From Streptomyces xiaopingdaonensis (lineage in GTDB: Bacteria; Actinomycetota; Actinomycetes; Streptomycetales; Streptomycetaceae), in assembly GCF_000262345.1 (NCBI RefSeq), contig NZ_AJTQ01000125.1:22340-86339 (forward strand): a stretch of DNA of 64,000 bases, read 5' to 3'. The position numbers and the translations under genes are program-made. Below the pieces are notes generated by a model, which saw nothing but the letters and a program-made list of their open reading frames with translations, did not search any database and was not told the origin of the DNA. Shown piece by piece: positions 1-8,800 of this stretch (within the stretch, counting starts at the first letter, position 1; the number at the start of each line of letters is the position of its first letter).

Positions 1-329
1 GGAGCGACGACGTCCAGGACGACGTGGAGGACATCCGCGTCGCCAGGCGCGCCGTCTACATGGAGGAGCGGGAGCGCCTGCGGGCCACCTACAACGACTG
101 GCGCGAGGCGTACCAGAGCATGGTCGGCTCGGAGGAGGAGCAGCGGGCCGCGGAGCGCCGCGCGTACCAGCGGCTCGGCAAGGCCCGCGACCGCTACCGC
201 GAGTTGAAGGACCGGGCGCGCGCCGACGCGCGGGCGCACCGCGCACGGCAGGCGCGGGCCGAGCAGACCGCCGAGGAGACCGCGGAGGAGGACGACCCGT
301 GGGAGACGATTCTGGGAGCCGACAGGTGA
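1..329 (+). CDS. mnhC: Mrp/Mnh Na+/H+ antiporter subunit C, C-terminal tail (partial)
   Basis: The reading frame is open at the left edge of the window and ends with TGA at 327-329, so only about 108 C-terminal residues are visible. They are highly charged and probably helical or coiled-coil, with many Arg, Glu and Ala, and end in an acidic stretch finishing DDPWETILGADR. No membrane segment is visible. The call rests mainly on position: the next four genes are mnhD, E, F and G, and in Mrp operons subunit C directly precedes D. A cytoplasmic charged tail on subunit C is plausible but cannot be proved from this fragment. A GTG at 24 could make it a separate small gene. Confidence 0.5.
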   Translation, partial: SDDVQDDVEDIRVARRAVYMEERERLRATYNDWREAYQSMVGSEEEQRAAERRAYQRLGKARDRYRELKDRARADARAHRARQARAEQTAEETAEEDDPWETILGADR

Positions 330-399
330 CACCGAGTGACCCCGTCGGGCCGCACCCGCGCCCGGCACCCGCACACCCCGACCTTGCGAGGGAGCGCCC

Positions 400-2187
400 A
401 TGAGCGCCGGACCCTCGGAGGCCGCCTCCGTCGCCTCCGCACTCGTCCCCCTGCCCGTGATCCTGCCGCTCTTCGCGGCCGGGCTGAAGCTCGCCATCGG
501 GCTGCGCCTCCAGCGCACCCAGCGCGCCATCAGCATCGTCGTGCTGTCGCTCGTCGTGATCGTCTCGTTGGTGCTGCTCGTCGTGGCGGACAAAGAGGGC
601 CCGCAGGTGATGTACGCCGGCGGGTGGGCGCCCCCCGTGGGGGTCGTGCTCGTCGCCGACCGGCTCTCCGCGCTGATGCTCGTGGTCTCGACGTCGGTGA
701 CGCTCGGCGTACTCGTCTACTCCAACGGCCAGGGCATGGCGGACCGGGAAGGGGCGACGCCGCTCAGCGTCTTCCACCCGTCGTACCTGGTGCTCGTCGC
801 CGGCGTCTCGGACACCTTCCTCGCGGGCGATCTCTTCAACCTGTACGTCGGCTTCGAGATCATGCTCGTCGCCAGCTTCGTGCTGCTGACGCTCGGCGGC
901 ACCATCGCGCGCATCCGCGCCGGGGCGACGTACGCGATCGTCTCGCTCCTCTCCTCGGTGCTCTTCCTGGTGGCGATCGTCATGGTCTACGGGGCCACCG
1001 GCACCGTGACGATGGCCGAACTGCCGGCGGCGATCGAGAAGTTGCCGGACGGCGTCACCACGTTGATGGAGATCGGGCTCCTCGGGGTCTTCGGGATCAA
1101 GGCCGCGGTCTTCCCGCTCGCCGCCTGGTTGCCCGACTCGTACCCGACGGCGCCCGCCCCGGTGACGGCCGTCTTCGCGGGACTCCTCACCAAGGTCGGC
1201 GTCTACTCGATGCTGCGCTCGCAGACGCTCTTCTTCCCCGGCACCCGGCTCACCGACGTGCTGATGATCGTCGCGCTGCTCTCGCTCCTCGTCGGCATCG
1301 TCGGGGCCGTGGCCCAGACCGACCTCAAGCGGCTGCTCTCCTTCACGCTGATCAGCCACATGGGATACATGATCTTCGGAATCGCGCTGGCGACCCCGGA
1401 GGGCTTCGAAGGGGCGATCTTCTACGTCGCCCACCACATCACCGTGCAGACGACGCTCTTCCTCGTCGTGGGGCTGATCGAGCGGAGAGGCGGCTCGACC
1501 GACCTCCAACGGCTCGGCGGGCTGGCGACGCTCTCGCCGCTGCTCGCGGTCCTCTTCTTCATCCCCGCGATGAACCTCGCCGGCATCCCCCCGCTCTCCG
1601 GGTTCCTCGGCAAGCTGGGCCTGCTGCGTGCGGGCGTCGCCGACGGCAGCGTCCTCGCGTACGTGCTCGTCGCCGGGGGCACCCTCACCTCGCTGCTGAC
1701 GCTCTACGCGATGGCGAAGGTCTGGAACCTCGCCTTCTGGCGCGCGGCGCCGGCCGAACTCTACGAGGTGGGCGCCGTGTTGGACTCCGAGGAGACCGAC
1801 GAGGAGACCGACGAGTCCGAGGCGGAGGCGAGCCGCGAGCAGGGCGAGACCGGCACCGCGTTCGACACCGGTGCGCCCGCCTCCCAGCCGCCGGTAGGCT
1901 CGGGACGCGCACCCGAGGAAGCGCACGCGGCGGTGGGCACCGCCACCGACACCGGCAGGCAAGAGGCGCCCGCGCCGGCCGGGCACACGCAGGCGGCGAC
2001 CTTCGGCGGCCAGCAGGTCACCACGACGACCCGGCTCCCCGCGAGCATGATCGGCTCCACGGTGGGGCTGGTCCTCTTCGGACTCGCCTTCACCGCCCTC
2101 GCCGGTCCGCTCTTCGACTTCACCGGGCGCACGGCCGACGAGCTCATCGAGCGAACCCCGTACGTATCGGCGGTGATGGACAGGTGA
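400..2187 (+). CDS. mnhD: Na+/H+ antiporter subunit D (MrpD/MnhD)
   Basis: 595-residue integral membrane protein of the proton-translocating NuoL/M/N-like family. In the Mrp complex it exchanges cytoplasmic Na+ for protons across the plasma membrane. About 14 hydrophobic segments are visible. The conserved membrane Glu lies in NLYVGFEIMLVASF (about residues 147-160), and a buried Lys lies in GVFGIKAAVFPLAAWLPDSY (about 230-249). The ATG at 400 follows a GAGGGAG ribosome site. The protein is longer than the usual roughly 500 residues because of an acidic, Gln/Ala/Pro-rich insert at about 460-540 before the last membrane segment. It overlaps mnhE by four bases, indicating one operon. Confidence 0.93.
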   Translation: MSAGPSEAASVASALVPLPVILPLFAAGLKLAIGLRLQRTQRAISIVVLSLVVIVSLVLLVVADKEGPQVMYAGGWAPPVGVVLVADRLSALMLVVSTSVTLGVLVYSNGQGMADREGATPLSVFHPSYLVLVAGVSDTFLAGDLFNLYVGFEIMLVASFVLLTLGGTIARIRAGATYAIVSLLSSVLFLVAIVMVYGATGTVTMAELPAAIEKLPDGVTTLMEIGLLGVFGIKAAVFPLAAWLPDSYPTAPAPVTAVFAGLLTKVGVYSMLRSQTLFFPGTRLTDVLMIVALLSLLVGIVGAVAQTDLKRLLSFTLISHMGYMIFGIALATPEGFEGAIFYVAHHITVQTTLFLVVGLIERRGGSTDLQRLGGLATLSPLLAVLFFIPAMNLAGIPPLSGFLGKLGLLRAGVADGSVLAYVLVAGGTLTSLLTLYAMAKVWNLAFWRAAPAELYEVGAVLDSEETDEETDESEAEASREQGETGTAFDTGAPASQPPVGSGRAPEEAHAAVGTATDTGRQEAPAPAGHTQAATFGGQQVTTTTRLPASMIGSTVGLVLFGLAFTALAGPLFDFTGRTADELIERTPYVSAVMDR

Positions 2188-2774
2188 CCTCTCCGCAGAG
2201 GTTCAAAGAGCAGGCGCCGGGGCGGTTCCGCGCGACACAGTGGCCCATGATCGTCGGGCTGATGATCGTGTGGGTGCTGCTCTGGGGCGAACTCTCGGTG
2301 GCGAACGTCCTCACCGGGCTCCTCGTGGGCGTCCTCGTCTGCGTCGCCTTCCCGCTGCCGCCGATCGAGACGCAGGCGCGCCTGCATCCGCTGGGAGTCA
2401 CCAGGTTCCTTGCGCGTTTCGTGCTCGACATGCTCATCTCCAGTTGGCGGCTGAACCGCTTCATCCTCGGTCAGAGCAAGCCCTCCTGGGCCGTGCTGCG
2501 GGTGCGGATGCGCTGCCCGGGCGACCTGATGATGACGGGCACTGCCATCGCCGTCTCCGCCGTCCCCGGCAGCACCGTGCTGGAGGTGCACCGCGCGACC
2601 GGCACCCTCTACATCCACGTGCTCGGCGCCGACAGCCTCGCCGAGCGGGAGCGGGCGGTGCACGAGGTGCTGCGCCTGGAGGCCCGGGTGGTCCGCGCGT
2701 TCGGCACGCCCGACGACGTCGCCGCCATGGAGGCGGCCGAGACAGCGGAGAGGGTGATCGGCCCGTGGACGTGA
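2184..2774 (+). CDS. mnhE: Na+/H+ antiporter subunit E (MrpE/MnhE)
   Basis: 196-residue subunit of the Mrp antiporter. It starts at GTG, whose bases overlap the mnhD stop (GTGA), which suggests translational coupling. Two or three N-terminal membrane helices (about residues 20-65, with WVLLWGELSVANVLTGLLVG) are followed by a soluble domain with the family pattern RFVLDMLISSWRLNRFIL and TAIAVSAVPGSTVLEV. Length and order (D-E-F-G) match the family. An apparent much longer open frame upstream in the same phase lies over mnhD and is a shadow. Confidence 0.92.
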   Translation: MTSPQRFKEQAPGRFRATQWPMIVGLMIVWVLLWGELSVANVLTGLLVGVLVCVAFPLPPIETQARLHPLGVTRFLARFVLDMLISSWRLNRFILGQSKPSWAVLRVRMRCPGDLMMTGTAIAVSAVPGSTVLEVHRATGTLYIHVLGADSLAERERAVHEVLRLEARVVRAFGTPDDVAAMEAAETAERVIGPWT

Positions 2775-3181
2775 TGATGCTCGTGGTCGCGGCGGTCCTC
2801 ATCGCCGCGGGGGTCCTGGTGGCCGCGCGGTTGGCGATCGGCCCGTCCACCCTCGACCGCGCGGTCGCGCTCGACGCGCTGGTCTCCGTGATAATGGCGG
2901 GGATCGGCGTCTACACCGCCGTCCAGCACGTGCCGTTCTACCTGCCGGTGATGCTCGTCCTCGCCTTCCTCGGGTTCACGGGCTCCGTCGCGATCGCGCG
3001 GTTCATGACGCTGCGGGACGAGGCGGGGACGACCGACGTCGACGAGAGCCGGTACGCGGGCAAGAGCGCCGACACCCTCGCGGAGCAGAACGTCGGCTCG
3101 TGGTCGACCCGGCCCAGGAGCCGCAAAGGCAGCGAGGGCAGCGACGGCACGAACGGCGGCGGACGGGGGAAGAACCGATGA
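2765..3181 (+). CDS. mnhF: Na+/H+ antiporter subunit F (MrpF/MnhF)
   Basis: 138-residue small membrane subunit. Three hydrophobic helices span about residues 4-90 (LVVAAVLIAAGVLVAARLAI, ALVSVIMAGIGVYTAV, LPVMLVLAFLGFTGSVAIAR). A polar, Gly/Ser/Lys-rich tail of about 45 residues follows and is longer than in typical homologues of about 90 residues. The GTG at 2765 is preferred because an AGAGGG stretch lies ten bases upstream. An ATG at 2774 overlapping the mnhE stop is the alternative start. It overlaps mnhE and mnhG, as expected for a tightly coupled operon. Confidence 0.9.
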   Translation: MDVMMLVVAAVLIAAGVLVAARLAIGPSTLDRAVALDALVSVIMAGIGVYTAVQHVPFYLPVMLVLAFLGFTGSVAIARFMTLRDEAGTTDVDESRYAGKSADTLAEQNVGSWSTRPRSRKGSEGSDGTNGGGRGKNR

Positions 3182-3690
3182 ACTGGGCCGCGGTCGTCGA
3201 CTGGACCGGCGCCGTCCTCATGCTCCTCGGGGCGCTGCTCTGCCTCGTCGCCGGCATCGGACTGATCCGCCTCCCCGACGTACTGACCCGCATGCATGCG
3301 GCGACCAAGCCGCAGGCGCTGGGTCTGCTGTTCGTCCTCGGCGGCGCCGCGCTCTGGCTGCGCACCGCCGTCGACGTCACGACGCTCATCGTGATCGCGA
3401 TCTTCCAGCTGGTGACGACGCCGGTCGCCGCGCACATGGTCGGCCGCGCCGGCTACCGCGGCCGGCTCGACCGCCAGCGACTCGTCCTCGACGAGCTCGG
3501 TGAGGCGATAGAGGAGGCCGAGCAGCGCAGGGAGGCGCAGCGCGCCGCCGAGCGGCGCGGCGAGGCGGAACCGGTCGACGCGGGCGAGCGCCGCGAAGGG
3601 GAGACGGGCGGGGACGCCTCCGCCGCATCCGGCGAGGGCTCGAGCGAGGAGGGCGGCAGCCCCGAAGGCCGCGGCCCGAGCGCGGCCTAG
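3178..3690 (+). CDS. mnhG: Na+/H+ antiporter subunit G (MrpG/MnhG)
   Basis: 170-residue last subunit of the Mrp antiporter. The ATG overlaps the mnhF stop (ATGA). Three membrane helices occupy about residues 5-90, with the family motif GLIRLPDVLTRMHAATKPQA after the first helix. The remaining 80 residues form an acidic, Glu/Gly/Ala-rich tail with a heptad-like stretch (LGEAIEEAEQRREAQRAAER), absent from short homologues of about 110 residues. A hairpin spans the stop codon and probably ends the operon. Confidence 0.92.
   Translation: MNWAAVVDWTGAVLMLLGALLCLVAGIGLIRLPDVLTRMHAATKPQALGLLFVLGGAALWLRTAVDVTTLIVIAIFQLVTTPVAAHMVGRAGYRGRLDRQRLVLDELGEAIEEAEQRREAQRAAERRGEAEPVDAGERREGETGGDASAASGEGSSEEGGSPEGRGPSAA
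3666..3688. terminator. Hairpin at the end of the mnh operon
   Basis: Eight-base perfect inverted repeat AGGCCGCG/CGCGGCCT with a seven-base loop, overlapping the last codons of mnhG. It lies between two convergent genes and could act in both directions. No U-tract is visible, which is usual for high-GC actinobacteria. Confidence 0.4.
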
Positions 3691-3693
3691 TCG

Positions 3694-4527
3694 TCAACTT
3701 CGACCGTGCGTGCGGGGGTCGAGGCGGTCACCCACGACCGTGACGGCCCCTGCCGCGCCGACGAGCCCCACCGGCAGCAGCGCGGCAGGCGCCGCCACCG
3801 CGGCATGCAGCGCCACGGCGCCGCCCGCGCCGGCGACGAGGCAGGCGAGGCGCGCGGCGATCCACAGGTCGGACGGGCGGGCGCCGGCCGACCGGGCGGT
3901 CCCCGTCGCGAGGCGGGCGAGGAGGGTGGTGAGGGTGCTGGTGAAGTACGTCGTCGGGGCACCGCTGCGGCCGGCGGCGAGGAGCGCCGTCGCCTGTGCG
4001 CCCATGGCGGTCGCGTAGCCGACGACGAGCAGCGTCTGCCAGCGGTCGGCGGGCGCGGACCCGGCCGCCATCCAGCACCCGGCGAGCACGGCGAGCACCA
4101 CCGCCTCGGCGCCGAAGGCGATCCTCACCCGGCGCGGCCACAGCCGCCCCGGCTCCGCGGACGGTGCCGACCGCGCCCAGTGCGTCAGCAGCGCGACGGC
4201 CGCTGTGCCCACCGCGTACCCGCCCAGGGCGCAGGCGGCGGACCAGACGTGCCCGGGCGGTGCGGCACCTGCCGCCGCGACGCCGCCGAGCACGAGGTTC
4301 CCCGTCATCACCCCGGCGAAGACGCCGCCGAGCGCGGTGAAGGCGAGCGCGTCCACGCTGCCGGAAGCGGTCGCCAGGAGCAGGAGCGTCAACTGGGCGC
4401 GGGGGCCCGACGGGTCGGCCGCCCGGGGTTCGGGTGGCGGCTCGTCGTGCGCGTAGGCGCGGCGCCGGGCGTTCACCGGTGCTGCCGGCGCGGGGCGTTT
4501 GCTGCGTACACGCGGCTCATCGTCCAC
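3694..4527 (-). CDS. YoaK family (DUF1275) membrane protein
   Basis: 277-residue polytopic membrane protein. A polar N-terminus of about 45 residues is followed by the family signature at the first helices (ATASGSVDALAFTALGGVFA, VMTGNLVLGG) and about six hydrophobic segments. PTTYFTSTLTTLL near residue 190 is also typical of DUF1275. The family has no firmly established function; a transport role is often proposed. The GTG start has a GGGAGG very close upstream. It is convergent with mnhG and divergent from the VIT gene. Confidence 0.82.
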   Translation of the reverse strand: MDDEPRVRSKRPAPAAPVNARRRAYAHDEPPPEPRAADPSGPRAQLTLLLLATASGSVDALAFTALGGVFAGVMTGNLVLGGVAAAGAAPPGHVWSAACALGGYAVGTAAVALLTHWARSAPSAEPGRLWPRRVRIAFGAEAVVLAVLAGCWMAAGSAPADRWQTLLVVGYATAMGAQATALLAAGRSGAPTTYFTSTLTTLLARLATGTARSAGARPSDLWIAARLACLVAGAGGAVALHAAVAAPAALLPVGLVGAAGAVTVVGDRLDPRTHGRS

Positions 4528-4718
4528 CGCCTCCCGCCGGTCCGCATCCGCGGTTCCGCGGCCGGGGGTGCGGGGTGGGGTTTCGGTGAAGGCGCAGGTC
4601 AGCGCGGTTAGTTCGGCCTTCCTTGCTGGCGCGGCCGGCGGGAGTGTGCCTACCTTCTAGCTGGGAGACGCGGCGCCGGAGCGCCGGCTTCCGTCGTCGA
4701 AGGGAGCGGGTCACCACC

Positions 4719-5450
4719 ATGAGCACCGGCATAGCCGAACCGGAGCACGGCGAGGCGGCGGACGGTACGCCGCACCACCGCGACGTGAGCGGGGGATGGC
4801 TGCGGCCCGCGGTCTTCGGCGCCATGGACGGGCTCGTCTCCAACCTGGGCCTGATGACGGGCGTCGCCGGCTCCTCCGCCTCGCCCCAGACGATCGTGCT
4901 CTCCGGCCTCGCCGGACTCGCGGCCGGTGCCTTCTCGATGGCGGCGGGCGAGTACCACTCCGTCGCCTCCCAACGGGAGCTGGTGCAGGCGGAGTTGGAG
5001 GTCGAGCGCCGGGAGCTGCGGAAGAACCCGGAGGCGGAGGTGCGCGAGCTCGCCGCCGTCTACGAGGGGCGCGGCGTCGATCCGGAGCTGGCGAGGGAGG
5101 TGGCGCGGCAGCTCCATCGGGACCCGGAGCGGGCGCTGGAGGTGCACGCCCGCGAGGAACTGGGCGTCGATCCGGACGACCTGCCCTCTCCGGCGGTCGC
5201 CGCCGTCTCCTCGCTGCTCGCCTTCGGCGCGGGCGCGGTGCTGCCGGTGCTGCCGTACCTCTTCGGGGCGACGGCGCTGCTGCCCGCCGTGGTCGTGGCG
5301 CTGCTGGGGCTCTTCCTCTGCGGGGCGGTCGTCGCGAAGGTGACGGCGCGAAGCTGGTGGTTCAGCGGGCTGCGCCAGCTTGCGCTCGGCGGCGGTGCCG
5401 CGGCACTGACGTACGGGCTCGGGGCGCTCTTCGGCGTCGCCGTGGGCTGA
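4719..5450 (+). CDS. VIT1/CCC1 family transporter
   Basis: 243-residue membrane protein of the vacuolar iron transporter family, which moves Fe2+ or Mn2+ out of the cytosol. The first helix carries the signature RPAVFGAMDGLVSNLGLMTG (about residues 27-46), followed by GLAAGAFSMAAGEYHSVASQ. A cytoplasmic helical hairpin rich in Glu and Arg (about 90-160) matches the metal-binding region of the family, and three C-terminal helices follow. The ATG at 4719 follows an AGGGAGC ribosome site; upstream in-frame codons give an implausible Arg-rich extension. A short hairpin covers the stop codon (5439-5458). Confidence 0.87.
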   Translation: MSTGIAEPEHGEAADGTPHHRDVSGGWLRPAVFGAMDGLVSNLGLMTGVAGSSASPQTIVLSGLAGLAAGAFSMAAGEYHSVASQRELVQAELEVERRELRKNPEAEVRELAAVYEGRGVDPELAREVARQLHRDPERALEVHAREELGVDPDDLPSPAVAAVSSLLAFGAGAVLPVLPYLFGATALLPAVVVALLGLFLCGAVVAKVTARSWWFSGLRQLALGGGAAALTYGLGALFGVAVG

Positions 5451-5803
5451 GCCACGGCCTGCTCCGCGACCTCCGGGCATGATCCCGTGTTACTCGACGG
5501 TTTGCGTTTCTTCCGTGCCGGGCAGAAGCCGGAAGTCCCCAGGGCAACGAAGCCCGGGGCGTAGCGCGTACTTGAGCGGAGACCTTCCGCACCCTTTTGA
5601 GACAGCGGGTCCACAGACCCCCCTTCCCTCGCACGGCACCTCCGTGCACACACCCCGGGCATCCCCGTGCGTCCGCATGGTGGTCCAGGGTTTCCGTGCA
5701 GCGGGAAGGGGGTGATGATGTAACCTGCGCGAAAATTTGTTCATGCAGAGGGCCAACGTCGTCCCTCGGCGCGTGCGATTGCCACGAGACGACGGGAGAG
5801 CCG
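5451..5803. other. gltB upstream region without a gene
   Basis: 353 bases with no credible reading frame. The distal half is relatively AT-rich around 5713-5745 and contains the candidate GlnR element. The rest shows no clear terminator and no riboswitch that I recognise. It most likely contains the gltB promoter and leader. Confidence 0.5.
5720..5735 (+). promoter_or_regulatory. Candidate GlnR box upstream of gltB
   Basis: GTAAC, six bases, GAAAA at 5720-5735 fits the actinobacterial GlnR half-site pair gTnAc-n6-GaAAc with one mismatch. It lies 69 bases before the gltB start. GlnR is the global nitrogen regulator of streptomycetes, so control of glutamate synthase would make sense. Only one pair is present, whereas strong sites usually have two, so this remains a candidate. 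Confidence 0.38.
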
Positions 5804-8800
5804 ATGCGTGCAGCACCATTGGCGGCTTTGGCCCACCCTGCCAAGCAGGGCATGTACGACCCCAGGTACGAGCACGACGCCTGCGGCGTCGGCTTCGTGG
5901 CGACCCTGACAGGCGAGCCCGACCATCAGCTCGTCGAACGCGGTCTCACCGTCCTGCGCAACCTGGAGCACCGGGGCGCCACCGGCTCCGACCCGGACAC
6001 GGGCGACGGCGCGGGCATCCTCGTCCAGATCCCGGACGCCTTCCTCCGCGAGGTCACCGACTTCGCGCTGCCGGCCGCGGGCGCGTACGCCGTCGGCATC
6101 GCCTTCCTCCCCGCGGACGAGGCGGACGCAGCCGCCGCCGTCGCGAGGATCGAGCAGCTCGCCGACGAGGAGGGGCTGCGCGTCCTCGGCTGGCGCGACG
6201 TACCGGTCGCCCCCGAGCTCCTCGGCGCCGGTGCCCGCGAGACCCTGCCGCAGCTCCGCCAGCTCTTCGTCGCCGACGCGGCGGGGGAGCGGGACGGCGT
6301 CGCGCTCGACCGGATCGCCTTCGTCCTCCGCAAGCGCGCCGAGCACGACGCGGACGTCTACTTCCCGTCGCTCTCCTCGCGCACCGTCGTCTACAAGGGG
6401 ATGCTCACCACCGGCCAACTGGAGCCGTTCTTCCCCGACCTCTCCGACCGCAGGTTCGCCTCCGCGATCGCGCTGGTGCACAGCCGGTTCTCCACCAACA
6501 CCTTCCCGAGCTGGCCCCTCGCCCACCCCTACCGGTTCATCGCGCACAACGGCGAGATCAACACCGTCCAGGGCAACCGCAATTGGATGCGCGCCCGGGA
6601 ATCCCAGCTCTCCAGCGCGCTCTTCGCGGCGAAGGACGCGACCCCCGAGGCCGCCGCCGACCTCTCGCGGATCTTCCCGCTCTGCACGCCGGGCGCCTCC
6701 GACTCGGCCACTTTCGACGAGGTCCTGGAGCTGCTCCACCTCGGCGGACGCTCGCTGCCGCACTCGGTACTGATGATGGTGCCCGAGGCGTGGGAGAACC
6801 ACGAGACGATGGACCCGGCCCGCCGGGCCTTCTACGAGTACCACGCGACGCTCATGGAGCCCTGGGACGGCCCGGCCTGCGTCACCTTCACCGACGGCAC
6901 CCAGGTCGGCGCCGTACTCGACCGCAACGGACTGCGTCCCGGCCGCTACTGGGTCACCGACGACGGGCTCGTCGTGCTCGGCTCCGAGGTCGGGGTCCTC
7001 GACATCGAGCCGGAGCGGATCGTCCGCAAGGGCCGGCTCCAGCCGGGCCGGATGTTCCTCGTCGACACCGCCGAGCACCGCATCATCGAGGACGACGAGG
7101 TCAAGGCGCAGCTCGCGGCCGAGCACCCGTACGAGGAGTGGCTGGATTCCGGCCTGATCGCCCTCGCCGACCTGCCCGAGCGCGAGCACGTCGTGCACAC
7201 CCACGCCTCCGTCACCCGCCGCCAGCAGACCTTCGGGTACACCGAGGAGGAGCTGCGCGTCCTGCTGGCGCCGATGGCGAAGTCCGCCGCCGAGCCGATC
7301 GGTTCGATGGGCACGGACTCGCCGATCGCCGCGCTCTCGGAGCGTCCCCGGCTCGTCTTCGACTACTTCACCCAGCTCTTCGCGCAGGTCACCAACCCGC
7401 CGCTGGACGCGATCCGCGAGGAGCTCGTCACCTCGCTCCGCTCGCCGCTCGGCCCGCAGGGCAACCTGCTGGAGCCGTCGGCCACCTCCTGCCGCAGCGT
7501 CACCCTGCCGTTCCCGGTGATCGACAACGACGAGCTCGCCAAGCTGATCCACATCAACGCCGACGGCGACCTCCCCGGCTTCCGCTCGGCCGCCCTCTCC
7601 GGCCTCTACCGCGTCGCCGACGGCGGCGCGGGGCTCGCCGCCCGCCTCCGGGAGATCTGCGACGAGGCGGACGCGGCGATAGAGTCCGGCGCCCGGTTGA
7701 TCGTCCTCTCCGACCGGCACTCCGACGCCGAGCACGCGCCGATCCCGTCGCTGCTCCTCACCTCGGCCGTCCACCACCACCTGATCCGCACCAAGCAGCG
7801 CACCCAGGTGGGGCTGCTCGTCGAGGCGGGCGACGTCCGCGAGGTGCACCACGCGGCCCTGCTCATCGGGTACGGCGCCGCCGCGGTCAACCCGTACCTG
7901 GCGATGGAGTCGGTCGAGGACCTGGTGCGCGCGGGCACCTTCCTCCCCGGTGACATGGAGCCGGAGGCGGCGATCCGCAACCTCATCAAGGCGCTCGGCA
8001 AGGGCGTGCTGAAGGTGATGTCCAAGATGGGCATCTCCACCGTCGCCTCCTACCGCGGTGCGCAGGTCTTCGAGGCGGTGGGGCTCGACGAGTCCTTCGT
8101 CGACACCTACTTCCACGGCACCACCACCAAGATCGGCGGTGCGGGGCTCGAGACGATCGCCAAGGAGGTCGCGGCCCGGCACGCCAAGGCGTACCCGGCG
8201 ACCGGGATCGCCTCGGCACACCGGGCGCTGGAGATCGGCGGCGAGTACCAGTGGCGCCGCGAGGGCGAGCCGCACCTCTTCGACCCGGACACCGTCTTCC
8301 GGCTCCAGCACGCCACCCGCACCCGCAGTTACGACATCTTCAAGAAGTACACGGACGGCGTGAACGAGCAGTCCGAGCGCCTGATGACGCTCCGCGGGCT
8401 CTTCCGCCTCAAGGAGGGCGAGCGGCGGCCGGTCCCGCTGGAGGAGGTCGAGCCGGCGAGCGAGATCGTCAAGCGGTTCTCGACCGGCGCGATGTCGTAC
8501 GGCTCCATCTCGCAGGAGGCGCACGAGACGCTCGCCGTCGCGATGAACCGCCTCGGCGGCAAGTCCAACACCGGCGAGGGCGGCGAGGACGCCGAGCGCC
8601 TCTACGACCCGGAGCGGCGCTCCTCGATCAAGCAGGTCGCGTCGGGACGGTTCGGTGTGACCTCCGAGTACCTCGTCAACTCCGACGACATCCAGATCAA
8701 GATGGCGCAGGGCGCCAAGCCGGGTGAGGGCGGGCAGCTCCCGGGCCACAAGGTCTACCCGTGGGTGGCGAAGACCCGGTACTCGACGCCGGGCGTCGGC

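Noticed and set aside
336..2183. 5' part of the frame that continues into mnhE
   Set aside because: Lies in another phase over mnhD and reads as Arg/Ala/Gly-rich noise. mnhE starts at the GTG overlapping the mnhD stop.
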